From contig NZ_ATZI01000018.1 of NCBI RefSeq assembly GCF_000428125.1, positions 1 through 49,901 on the forward strand: a stretch of 49,901 nucleotides of DNA. Direction: 5' to 3'. The notes under the pieces were generated by a model, which was not told the DNA's origin, made no database searches, and was given only the letters and a program-made list of their open reading frames with translations. This stretch comes from Bacteroides graminisolvens DSM 19988 = JCM 15093 (GTDB lineage Bacteria; Bacteroidota; Bacteroidia; Bacteroidales; Bacteroidaceae). The translations under genes were made by a program, and so were the position numbers. Below are positions 37,284 through 45,322 of this stretch, one piece after another (the stretch's first letter is position 1; every line of letters starts with the position of its first letter).

Positions 37284-38234
37284 TCAGGATTGCTTCTCCT
37301 TTTTATGTTTGAACCTAATTGTTTTCTTGGAGTGGTGATTGGGGCGTTTAACTGTAATCACTATGGGTTCTTCGTAGCCTTTGGCTTTAATACGGAGCAT
37401 GGTTTTCTTTAATGGATTACCATCTTTATCTTGCAAACCATCATCCGAAGACCAATATATCCGATATGGATTATTTTCATTGATGTACTTTAAATCAATA
37501 TCTTCAGAATCTTCTTTCCCATCTTCGTCAAGGAATAATCTCTCAATGTGAATATTCTCCCAATTTATGCGATTACCATTTTCATCAACTATATTGAAAT
37601 CGATGTAACGCGTCTGAATATCAACAATAACTACTTCTCCCATCAAAGCATTTGAATCTTGTTCCAATATTATATTCATAGGTTTCGAAGAATCAGATGC
37701 AATAATAGTTAGGGATTCATAACCAATAAAAGAAGCCTCTATTAAATCCCCCCGACAAGCGTTAATTTCAAAATTACCGTCAATATCTGTAATTGTTCCT
37801 TTATTTGTATTGCGGTTTAACACGCAAGCACCTGTCAATGTGTCAAATCCTTCCTTCTTTTCATTTGAAGAAGTCCATCTTCCAGTAACTTTGCCTTTTA
37901 CGACAAAAGTATCGACCGGAGTAGAAATACTTACGCTATCAGCGGCTAAGTAGGTGCTATCGGGGTGCGTTTGTGCGATAGAAGGCAACGGCATTGACAT
38001 AGCAAGGGCGCTGGCCGATATTCCTGCAAGAGCAATGGCTTTCCCTGAAAGGCTTCGGGTATGAAGTTGTTGCTCCAAATAACGCACTTCAGCTTCACAT
38101 TTTGGACAAGTTCCAAGACAGTCGCCTTTGTAGCGACACTCGGACGTGATAAACTCAATGTCGTTTGCTTTGGCTATTTGTCGGCGGATGTCTTTTAGAA
38201 TCCTGCAAGTGTCTTTTCCTCGTGCCATAGTCAT
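37284..38234 (-). CDS. Membrane protein with Cys-rich N-terminus and carboxypeptidase-like regulatory domain, partner of radical SAM
   Basis: This 316-residue protein has three parts. Residues 1-60 are cytoplasmic and Cys-rich: C10, then C33-x5-C39-x3-C43-x2-C46 (ECRYKGDCLGTCPKC), a metal- or cluster-binding or modification-prone pattern. Residues ~63-88 are a hydrophobic segment (AIALAGISASALAMSMPLP) acting as an internal signal/anchor. After it lies an exported carboxypeptidase-D-like regulatory beta-sandwich (GTITDIDGNFEINACRGDLIEASFIGYESL) and a ~120-residue C-terminal part of unknown fold. ATG 38234 overlaps the radical SAM stop (ATGA); ATG 38228 (MARGKD) is equally possible. I recall similar pairs in other Bacteroides. 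The function is unknown. Confidence 0.78.
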   Translation of the reverse strand: MTMARGKDTCRILKDIRRQIAKANDIEFITSECRYKGDCLGTCPKCEAEVRYLEQQLHTRSLSGKAIALAGISASALAMSMPLPSIAQTHPDSTYLAADSVSISTPVDTFVVKGKVTGRWTSSNEKKEGFDTLTGACVLNRNTNKGTITDIDGNFEINACRGDLIEASFIGYESLTIIASDSSKPMNIILEQDSNALMGEVVIVDIQTRYIDFNIVDENGNRINWENIHIERLFLDEDGKEDSEDIDLKYINENNPYRIYWSSDDGLQDKDGNPLKKTMLRIKAKGYEEPIVITVKRPNHHSKKTIRFKHKKEKQS

Positions 38235-38851
38235 GTACGGATTATATAGGTAAATAAATCGAATTTTATAAAACCAAGTGCTTCGAGTGCCACACGGCTG
38301 GCAATGCGATCGGCATCTGTATTAAAGTTGGGAATCAGCGGCAGTCTGATAATACAGTCATTCTGTCGGTTTTGTTCGGCTATCAATTTAAGATTATCAA
38401 TAACAAGGCTGTTGTTTTGTCCTGTGTAACTGCGATAAATCTCCGCATTCATATCCTTGATGTCAATAATCAATGTGCTCACAATTGGAAGCAAGCACTT
38501 GATGTTTGTGGTGGGCACGTTGAGCGATGTCTCAAGATTGAGTTGCCAATCCGAACCGCAAAGCTTCCGAAACTTACGAATAAACTGCGGACGGAGGCAA
38601 GGTTCACCACCGCCAAAAGTAATTCCGCCATTGGTGGCGAGGAAATACAGTTCGTCTATACGTGTTTCGGTATATAACTCTTTGGGTGAATAGCTGCGAA
38701 AAGGCTTATCATCGCCAATCGACAACGGATTTAGGCAATAACGACAGCGAAGCGGGCACTCATGAAAAGCTACGAGCGTGGTAACACCGTTCCCGTCAGT
38801 AGAGAGGCGGTGCTGTGATATTCCGATAATCTTCGCTCGTTCTTTCTCCAT
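38231..38851 (-). CDS. Short radical SAM (activating-enzyme-like) protein
   Basis: The 206-residue protein carries the radical SAM cluster motif C32-x3-C36-x2-C39 (CPLRCRYC) after FHECP, and the GGE motif in ITFGGGEPCLRPQF, then SLNVPT, IIDIKDMN and IIRLPLIPNFN strands of a partial TIM barrel. The size and SAM loop resemble organic-radical activating enzymes (PflA/NrdG-like) rather than SPASM peptide modifiers. There is no glycyl-radical enzyme nearby. Instead its stop overlaps the Cys-rich membrane protein gene (ATGA), so that protein is the likely partner or substrate. The actual reaction is unknown. Confidence 0.84.
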   Translation of the reverse strand: MEKERAKIIGISQHRLSTDGNGVTTLVAFHECPLRCRYCLNPLSIGDDKPFRSYSPKELYTETRIDELYFLATNGGITFGGGEPCLRPQFIRKFRKLCGSDWQLNLETSLNVPTTNIKCLLPIVSTLIIDIKDMNAEIYRSYTGQNNSLVIDNLKLIAEQNRQNDCIIRLPLIPNFNTDADRIASRVALEALGFIKFDLFTYIIRT

Positions 38852-38980
38852 ATGTCTTTCATATTCAATTATGCAAAATTACGAATAATCCTCTATACTC
38901 AGCGTGAATTTTATCGGATTTGTTTGGACTAAAAAAATATTTTTTAGATACATATAGTCATTTATCTTTTATGTCGGATG

Positions 38981-39017
38981 CAAAGGTAGTCAGCTGTTAT
39001 TAAATGTAGTACCTTTG
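38981..39017. promoter_or_regulatory. Back-to-back TACCTTTG boxes forming an 8-bp inverted repeat
   Basis: CAAAGGTA (38981-38988, a minus-strand TACCTTTG reading towards the radical SAM gene ~130 nt away) and TACCTTTG (39010-39017, plus strand) are perfect 8-bp inverted copies separated by 21 nt. They look like two divergent -7 boxes. The plus-strand one faces only the IS256 remnant, so it may be the old transposase promoter. Convincing -33 boxes are not visible. Confidence 0.45.
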
Positions 39018-39154
39018 TAGTGGCTTAGAAAGTGAGCTAATATAGAAATGAAATATCGCAAGTGAATAGCACCTAAAAGAGAAGGAATTGCTCGTATTGG
39101 CGCTTCAAGTAAGCCAAGAATCAATATCAGTTCTTCAAAGATTTTCATTCTTAA

Positions 39155-39752
39155 GTATTGGAACAAATGCCTCAGGGTGAGATGGATGCACATTTAGGTT
39201 ATGACAAGCATAATACTGATGGTTATAACAGTGGTTACTATTGCAATGGAAGCTTTAGCAAGAAGATTCAGAACGAGTATCGTGAGAATATAATCGAATT
39301 TCCTCGTGATCGCAAAAAAGAGTTTGAATTCATCTAGATACGTTGTATGGAAGAATTTAAAAGAATTTACGGCTGATATGAAAGAGATTTATACCTCCGT
39401 CAATCGATACCAAGCAGCCATCGCATTGGAAGAATTTGAGTGAAAATGGGGTTCTAAATATCGCCATGTCGTACAATGCTGGCATCGCAACTGGAACGAT
39501 CTGATTGCTTTCTTTGATTTTCCCTTAGAAATATGTACTATCATTTATATAACCTATTTAATAGAAAATCTGAATGGCAAGATACGGCGATTTACCAGAA
39601 TAAAATTATCTTTTTCTACTGACGATACCCTCAGCAAGTCTGTTTGGTTGGTTATTTGTGAGATTGAAAAGAAATGGACGATGCCTACCCGAAATTAGGG
39701 TGTGGTAATGAATCCATTTTTAGTTATCTTTAAAAACAGAATTGAGCTTTAG
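39155..39752 (+). pseudogene. IS256-family transposase, decayed fragment
   Basis: The frame around 39155-39335 encodes VLEQMPQGEMDAHLGYDKHN, TDGYNSGYYCNGSFSKKIQ and FPRDRKKEFEF, the hallmark N-terminal region of IS256-type Mutator transposases (EMDAHLGY, NGxxxKxIxxxYG, IPRDR). It stops at about 39335. The next block (39345-39752, with a stop near 39440) matches the transposase C-terminus: IYTSVNRYQAAIALEEFE, then W-x-x-N-W-x-x-L, IIYITYLIENLNGKIRRFT and KKWTMPTRNWGVVMN. The central catalytic DDE part is deleted. It marks the boundary between the tRNA-proximal genes and the AT-rich island. Confidence 0.75.
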
Positions 39753-39770
39753 CACTAGACTAAAGCTCAA
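39742..39770. repeat. Perfect 11-bp stem-loop at the end of the IS256 remnant
   Basis: TTGAGCTTTAG (39742-39752) and CTAAAGCTCAA (39760-39770) enclose a 7-nt loop. The left arm contains the transposase stop codon. There is no T-tract. It may be a transposase terminator or part of the element end. Confidence 0.6.
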
Positions 39771-39885
39771 CATGAATATAGTTTATATGAAATTATGGAC
39801 AGTGCTAATAAATTATTAACTTGCTTACACCGTTTAAATTACAGGTTAGTTCAGTATTGCAGATATTGCGTCTTTGAGAGATGAT

Positions 39886-40545
39886 TTAATTATTACATAA
39901 AGTCTTTTTTAGTGCTATTAAAGTATTTTCGCCCCAGGAAGGTTTAAGATAATTATTTGTTTCTTTTTGGAATAGCTTTTCTATCTCTAGGAGACTATCA
40001 TAAAAGTTGTTTTCTTCATTATTTCCGGTAAACCCAGACATCTTTATTCTAAACATCAAAAGTAATAATTGTGCTCTGGGATTTTTAGGATTATATTTAA
40101 GTGCTTTTTGATATGATTCTAAAACGTTTTTGTAATATATCTGTCCGTTTTTATTTGGGTTTTTAGCTATAATTGCATAGTAATAATAGCCTTCTATTGT
40201 GCTTATCTCAGATTTATCAGCATTCTTGTTTCGTTTTAGTAAATTTATGTTTGCCATTGCATCATTTAGAATATCTTCATTATTTGCTGATAAGTTACTG
40301 AATGTCTGCTGGATTTGATATAAAGAAATGTAATAATAGATTATCCATTCATTTGGATACATGGTAGACATTCTTTTGAGTTCTGCTACACAAGTTAGAA
40401 GCCGGTCAGGAGAAGTATTACTTTCCAACTTTGATAAAGTCTCATTCAACATTTGAACAAATTGCACTTCTTCAGGTATGCTTGCATAAGTTCTAGTAGT
40501 CTGAATACATAGGAACATTACTAAAATAGATAAAATTTGTTTCAT
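39886..40545 (-). CDS. Exported TPR-like helical protein of the TonB/DUF2141 trio
   Basis: The 219-residue protein has a signal peptide (about 1-21, MKQILSILVMFLCIQTTRTY, before ASIPEE). The rest is alpha-helical with TPR character: PNEWIIYYYISLYQIQQTF, TIEGYYYYAIIAKNPN, YKNVLESYQKALKYNPKNPRAQLLLL. The pattern 'counts helper, then PNEWI-YY' resembles a flavobacterial protein family that follows a TonB receptor and a DUF2141 protein. It is probably periplasmic. It starts 5 nt after the DUF2141 stop codon, hence the same operon. The role is unknown. Confidence 0.72.
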   Translation of the reverse strand: MKQILSILVMFLCIQTTRTYASIPEEVQFVQMLNETLSKLESNTSPDRLLTCVAELKRMSTMYPNEWIIYYYISLYQIQQTFSNLSANNEDILNDAMANINLLKRNKNADKSEISTIEGYYYYAIIAKNPNKNGQIYYKNVLESYQKALKYNPKNPRAQLLLLMFRIKMSGFTGNNEENNFYDSLLEIEKLFQKETNNYLKPSWGENTLIALKKTLCNN

Positions 40546-40550
40546 AACTT

Positions 40551-40979
40551 TTACTTTTTAATGTTAATAATAATTGTTTTATTTTTTTTAAGGGTGAATT
40601 TTGCAATGTCAAAAGACGGGAATCCATTTACATTATTTGAAATCCCATACGGTTCTAGTGGTACAGAAAATAATCTATCCAATTTTTTATTTTTATTTAG
40701 ATCTTGATAAAGGATAACAGCATATTCTCCGATAGGTAATGAAAGCGTATATTCTTCTTTTGTAGACGTAACCATTAAACGTTTGGAATTTATGGCGTTC
40801 TTATTATCAAATGCATTCTGGTTGTCATAAATAGCGATATAAATATCGCCCTTTATTGCTGATATGTCTGTTATCTTAATGGTTAAATTGCACTTGTTAT
40901 TTGAATTGATAACGACAGAAGATGTAAGTAATATTATGATGCTTACATGGGGTAATAGTTTAAAAATTAGAGATTTCAT
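40551..40979 (-). CDS. DUF2141 family exported protein
   Basis: The protein has 142 residues from ATG 40979 (MKSLIFKLLPHVSIIILL), with an N-terminal signal/anchor helix (about 4-24). The frame is open to 41033 but that part is inside the receptor gene. The DUF2141 signature is clear: LTIKITDISAIKGDIYIAIYDNQNAF, EYTLSLPIGEYAVILYQDLNKNKKLDRLF, PLEPYGISNNV and F-D-x-A-x-F near the end. This is a small periplasmic beta-sandwich. It overlaps the TonB receptor 3' end by 20 nt, so it is translationally coupled. The function is unknown; it may assist the receptor. Confidence 0.86.
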   Translation of the reverse strand: MKSLIFKLLPHVSIIILLTSSVVINSNNKCNLTIKITDISAIKGDIYIAIYDNQNAFDNKNAINSKRLMVTSTKEEYTLSLPIGEYAVILYQDLNKNKKLDRLFSVPLEPYGISNNVNGFPSFDIAKFTLKKNKTIIINIKK

Positions 40980-43146
40980 AAGCTTTAGTATTATTAAGAG
41001 AGATAAATAATCCAACGTAAAAGAAACGTTCACGAGATGATACTACAGGGACTCCATGATATATATTATCAGAGCCACGAGTAGATGAATAGTTATAATT
41101 AAAGATATTGTTTCTTCCTAGTATATTTGTCACCGAAGTATATAATATAATGTTAGGCTTTAAAAGGAAAGTAAGATTCAAATCAAGGCTATTGTATGGG
41201 CTTGTTTTTGAATTCATATATCCTGTTTTATTAGGATTATGATAAGGTCTTCCACTTGCAAAAAGATTAGACGCACCTACATATGTTTTTATAGGAGAAA
41301 GGTAGTACCTGAAAGAAATATTGAAATTATGCGATGTTGCGTATTGGGGTTGAGATAATACAGGATAATCGAGATATAACCTTTTACTGTCATTATAAGA
41401 ATATGCTATTGTCGATCTTAAATTTTTTATTAAAACTTCTTCTTCCAAAAACAAATCGATTCCTTTACTATGTCCATAACCTTTTGACAAATATATGCCA
41501 TCTTCTAATAATGGTAATTTTTTATATTTTTTATAATATGGTTCAATTCTGAATACTAATCCAGGCTTATTATACGCCATACTAAATATGAAATGATTAG
41601 ATAATTCTTGCTTCAAGTCTTTTCTGTTCAGTGCAAGAATATCATCTTTTGTTGATTGACTATAAGAACCATAAATTACAGAAAATTGTAGACTATTATT
41701 AGGTATATAACTTAAAGTTGTTCTCGGTAAGAGTGTCCATTTTTTATTATTAGTTTGATATTCCATTCTACCGGAAAAATTGAAGTATAATCCTTTATGT
41801 AATTTTAGGTTATTGTCGGTGTAAAAAGATAATACATCATAGCCTAAATCATATTTACGCTGTATATTTTCTTGTAAGATTGAATAATCTTTCACGCTTT
41901 TCCTTAAGAATGCTTCTCCACCAAAAGATGTTTTGTATATATTAGAGAAAGACTTATCAACTGTGGCTTTTAAGTGTATTTCTTGCCGGTTATTTTTATA
42001 ATCATCATCATTTACTAAGGCATTGTCCATTTTATCTTTAACAATTGAACCTGCTGCCCCTAGAAATAACGAGTATCCATTATTGAAGAATGACCTATAT
42101 GTTGTATTTATATATACGTTATGCTCTCTAAGTGATAAGTTCCTTTTATTGGTTTTATCGAATGTCCCTTCTACTTTTTGTTTGAATGAGGTATAATCAT
42201 ATCCTAAGTAGACTTTCAATATATTATTAGGATTAAACTCTATTTTATATTGACCTTGTCCGGAAATTTTCTGATAAGGGTTAACCCAATTGTATTTGTC
42301 GGGAAAGGCTTTGTTATATAAATGCATATTCATATAATCACCATTAAAGGAAATAGAACTCTTTTTTTGAGAAATAGTACCTCCCAAATTAAAACTGAAT
42401 GGTGAGACACTGATCCCAAGTTTGTCCCCTGAAGATACATCAGTTGTTTGCATTGGTAATACGGAGGATAAGGCTTGTCCATATTCAGCCCCATACCCTC
42501 CTAATGTTAAATTAATACCTTTGAATAAAAAAGGAGAGAAGCGACTTCTTTGGACTGAATTTTCTGCATTAGTTGTGTATGGCTCTAAAACATGCATTCC
42601 GTTAATAAATGTTTGGGTTTCATCGCTTTCTCCACCCCTAACATATAATCTACCATTCTCCCCTACTTTTTGTGTACCAGGTAAAGATTGAAGGGCGGCA
42701 TAAATATCTCCATTTGAACTTCCGGTCATTACAATATCTAAAGAGTTCATCTTTTTTAGCTTATTACCGTCCGAGCCAAAATTAAAACTACTTGCGACAA
42801 CTACAACTTCATCTATTGCAATGTCTTTTAATTCTAGTGTTATTTCCAAATTTTTCAGACGAGACACATTTGAGGTTATTTTATAATCCTTGAATCCAAG
42901 ATAGCTTACTATTAACGTTACAGTATCCGCCTCAGTCTTTGTCGTTACAAACTTAAATTTACCATCATTGTTTGTAATACCTCCTTCTATAGTTTTATAT
43001 ATAAAAACATTTGCTCCAATGAGAGGCTCATTCGTTTTATCTTTGACGATGCCACTTATTTCTGCCTTTGACTGAGAGTATAACATTTCTCCACCGCAAT
43101 AAATAAGCAAAATGAACAGTAGTGTTCTTTTAAAAAAGTATTTCAT
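40960..43146 (-). CDS. TonB-dependent receptor with CarboxypepD-like N-terminal domain
   Basis: The 728-residue protein has a signal peptide (1-24). A carboxypeptidase-regulatory-like domain covers about 28-110 (ISGIVKDKTNEPLIGANVFI, GGITNNDGKFKF, VSYLGFKDYKI), then a DEVVVVASSF box and a plug (LPGTQKVGENGRLYVRGGES, DETQTFINGM, GGYGAEYGQALSSVLPM). The barrel runs to the end (FFYVGLFISLNN). The plug phrasing is that of a flavobacterial receptor group normally paired with DUF2141 and a TPR protein, as here. The ligand is unknown. It is divergently transcribed from the polyketide genes, so it may export, import or sense something connected with their product. Confidence 0.87.
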   Translation of the reverse strand: MKYFFKRTLLFILLIYCGGEMLYSQSKAEISGIVKDKTNEPLIGANVFIYKTIEGGITNNDGKFKFVTTKTEADTVTLIVSYLGFKDYKITSNVSRLKNLEITLELKDIAIDEVVVVASSFNFGSDGNKLKKMNSLDIVMTGSSNGDIYAALQSLPGTQKVGENGRLYVRGGESDETQTFINGMHVLEPYTTNAENSVQRSRFSPFLFKGINLTLGGYGAEYGQALSSVLPMQTTDVSSGDKLGISVSPFSFNLGGTISQKKSSISFNGDYMNMHLYNKAFPDKYNWVNPYQKISGQGQYKIEFNPNNILKVYLGYDYTSFKQKVEGTFDKTNKRNLSLREHNVYINTTYRSFFNNGYSLFLGAAGSIVKDKMDNALVNDDDYKNNRQEIHLKATVDKSFSNIYKTSFGGEAFLRKSVKDYSILQENIQRKYDLGYDVLSFYTDNNLKLHKGLYFNFSGRMEYQTNNKKWTLLPRTTLSYIPNNSLQFSVIYGSYSQSTKDDILALNRKDLKQELSNHFIFSMAYNKPGLVFRIEPYYKKYKKLPLLEDGIYLSKGYGHSKGIDLFLEEEVLIKNLRSTIAYSYNDSKRLYLDYPVLSQPQYATSHNFNISFRYYLSPIKTYVGASNLFASGRPYHNPNKTGYMNSKTSPYNSLDLNLTFLLKPNIILYTSVTNILGRNNIFNYNYSSTRGSDNIYHGVPVVSSRERFFYVGLFISLNNTKAYEISNF

Positions 43147-43532
43147 AATCTATATGATATTTTGGTTCATAGCACAATATTATAGACTATAATTAACTCG
43201 AGCAATTAACAAGGATATACAGCTACAATTTGTGATGAATAACAAATAATATTTCTAATGACTAGGTTTTAAACACGTTTGGATAGGTTTGTTTTGTTGA
43301 AGTAGAGTATCTAGCTATTCATAAAATGGGTTAGCTAACTGTCATTTGTTTTTGTCAGTCATGGCTTGCTATTAGACAAATATCACTATTTTAAGCTGTC
43401 TGTCACCAAAATTTTATTTATCAAATTATGTTCCTTAATGTTGCAAAGTCAAAACGAACATCGGTTAAATGAGAGATTTACCCAATCCCTGTTGAACTAA
43501 ATAAATTCATTAGAAAAAACAAATAAATATAT
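43147..43532. other. 386-bp divergent intergenic control region of the island
   Basis: This very AT-rich gap must hold promoters for both the TonB trio (minus) and the biosynthetic operon (plus). A TAGGTTTG box on plus (43284-43291) fits the -7 consensus but has no -33 partner and is ~240 nt from the gene; no exact box is visible on minus. TGTCA-type repeats (ACTGTCATTTG, TGTCAGTC, CTGTCTGTCA) cluster at 43337-43408 and could be regulator sites. No ORF of substance is present. Confidence 0.4.
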
Positions 43533-43934
43533 ATGAATACTATTAAAACTCTTTTTATAGATGTAGCATATGAAGAAAAATCAGTTTCAGATTTAATTAA
43601 AGTTCTAACTGATAAAAACATTGCTAATATGATAAGTGAAGATGAAAAGAATGCATACCAAGCATTTTGTTGCGCATTGTTGGCTAAAGAGGCAAAAAAT
43701 ATAATGCAAAAGGGACAGTACATCCAAGAATATAATATTTTCATTCAGAAGAGTCTATATATAAATTATGACTGTATTGTAGCTAGGTTGATAAGGTTGA
43801 TGGTTGAGACACAACTTCAAGATGTCAATTTTACAAGCCATATTGATGACGATTCACATTTTCTTTCTGAAAATATAAACACTTCGAGTGATGAAGAATT
43901 AATAAAGTTAATCATTAAAATTTTATCAAGATGA
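43533..43934 (+). CDS. Small helical protein heading the polyketide operon
   Basis: This 133-residue cytoplasmic protein has no signal peptide and is predicted all-helical. The pattern AYQAFCCALLAKEAKN, YIQEYNIFIQKSLYINYDCIVARLIRLMVETQ, then F-x-S-H-I-D-D-D-x-x-F-L resembles a TPR-like family of about 130 residues in Bacteroidetes flexirubin/aryl-polyene clusters (usual form: P-N-N-x-E-I-R-F-L-R, then I-x-x-D-x-x-F-I). This recognition is from memory and tentative. It could be a scaffold or chaperone for the synthase. Its stop overlaps the next start (ATGA at 43931-43934), so it is translated with the adenylate-forming enzyme. Confidence 0.62.
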   Translation: MNTIKTLFIDVAYEEKSVSDLIKVLTDKNIANMISEDEKNAYQAFCCALLAKEAKNIMQKGQYIQEYNIFIQKSLYINYDCIVARLIRLMVETQLQDVNFTSHIDDDSHFLSENINTSSDEELIKLIIKILSR

Positions 43935-45322
43935 GCTGCAATGATTTTTTTAGACCGTTTATGGAATTTAAAGAGTCATGTATAATTGACGTATCCACAA
44001 AATCGCATTATACCTATGATGTTTTTTTTCAAAAAGTTATGAATATCAGCTCTGAGCTGTTTATGGCAAAATTAACACCAAGAAGCATTGTACTTATATA
44101 TAAAATAAGTAATCCATTTGAGTCTATATTGGCTTTTTTTGCTTGTTTGAAAAGTGATCTGATTCCTTTCATAGTAGATACTGAAGATATTAAAAATATT
44201 TCGGATCTAAAATACAAAGCAATTATTACGAACAGCATTATTTCATCCACTAAAACTTTGCCTATCATTCTGAATTCAATCTCAGGTGTTGTAGTATATG
44301 AAATGGATTCGGAAGACTATTATAAAGGAAATGAAAATGATTTTATTATAGTAACAAGCTCAAAGAGTACTTCCACTGTAGCTAAAAAAATATTATTAGG
44401 AGCTAAAGAAACATTGTTCAACATAGAATCTAATAGGAAATCACTTCCTATATTAAAAGATGAAAGAACTCTTGTTTTATTGCCCTTTTCTTATTCATAT
44501 GGTTTAATAGCCCAATTTTTAACACATTTATTTGTAGGTACAGATATTATTATAGCCCCTCGAATAGTCGGTGTAATACAACTTAAAACAATTATTCATG
44601 ATTATGATGTTACGAATATTTTTTTAACCCCATTATTAGCACGGCTTATACTAATCTATAATAATACTTTTATAAACAATAATCTAAGATTTGTTACACT
44701 AGGTGGAGATAAGCCTTGTCAATCAACAATCAACGGAGTTAGAAGCCTGTTTGATTGTGAAATATATGGTACATATGGGTTGGCAGAAGCTGGGCCGCGT
44801 GTTGCGACTTCTAAACTTAATATTGAAAAGACTAAAGTGGATATAGGCCAGATTAATCCTGGTATAGAAGTTTCAATTGTTGAAGATGAAAAATATAGAG
44901 AAATCACGAAGATTAAAGCTATAGGATATTTAAAGATATATACCCCTTCAATCTATTTAGGTTATATACAAGGGAGCAGTTTGTGTAAACCAGAATCTTC
45001 TGAATTTATAATGACCAAAGATATTGTATACAACTCTGATAATACATACTGTTTGTTAGGTAGGGATAATGAGTATATAATGATCGGTTCAAAGCTGTAT
45101 TGGTTTCAGGATTTTAAGTCATTTTTTTATAATAATCCGAATGTTTTAAAGGTCAAAATTCAGAAAGATACAGATAGTAAACTGATTTTTACGATTTTCT
45201 ATAAGAGCAAAGACAGTGTGAATTTTGATATGGAAGACTCATTCAATTCATATTTCGGTATAAAAAAAGATTTGGATTATTCATTAACAGTAGTTGGATA
45301 TCAATATAATCAATATAAATGA
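43931..45322 (+). CDS. Divergent adenylate-forming (ANL) enzyme of the polyketide operon
   Basis: The 463-residue protein has ANL-family order. A degenerate P-loop IIVTSSKSTSTVAKKILLG sits near 139-157, where the expected S-G-T-T-G becomes S-K-S-T-S. VLLPFSYSYGLIAQF (about 182) is followed by VTLGGDKP, the adenine motif YGTYGLAEAGPR (about 279), the TKDIVY Asp and GRDNEYIMIGSKLYW hinge. The C-terminal lid is short and no clear catalytic Lys (A10) is seen. Related enzymes load an acyl or aryl acid on an ACP or CoA in aryl-polyene pathways. The eroded motifs leave activity uncertain. It overlaps both neighbours by 4 nt. Confidence 0.78.
   Translation: MSCNDFFRPFMEFKESCIIDVSTKSHYTYDVFFQKVMNISSELFMAKLTPRSIVLIYKISNPFESILAFFACLKSDLIPFIVDTEDIKNISDLKYKAIITNSIISSTKTLPIILNSISGVVVYEMDSEDYYKGNENDFIIVTSSKSTSTVAKKILLGAKETLFNIESNRKSLPILKDERTLVLLPFSYSYGLIAQFLTHLFVGTDIIIAPRIVGVIQLKTIIHDYDVTNIFLTPLLARLILIYNNTFINNNLRFVTLGGDKPCQSTINGVRSLFDCEIYGTYGLAEAGPRVATSKLNIEKTKVDIGQINPGIEVSIVEDEKYREITKIKAIGYLKIYTPSIYLGYIQGSSLCKPESSEFIMTKDIVYNSDNTYCLLGRDNEYIMIGSKLYWFQDFKSFFYNNPNVLKVKIQKDTDSKLIFTIFYKSKDSVNFDMEDSFNSYFGIKKDLDYSLTVVGYQYNQYK

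Noticed and set aside
39010..39193. Minus-strand 67-residue ORF at 38990-39193
   Set aside because: It is the antisense of the decaying IS256 region and shows no domain.
43337..43408. CRISPR-like repeats in the divergent region
   Set aside because: The TGTCA-type words are short and irregular in spacing; no constant repeat/spacer unit.
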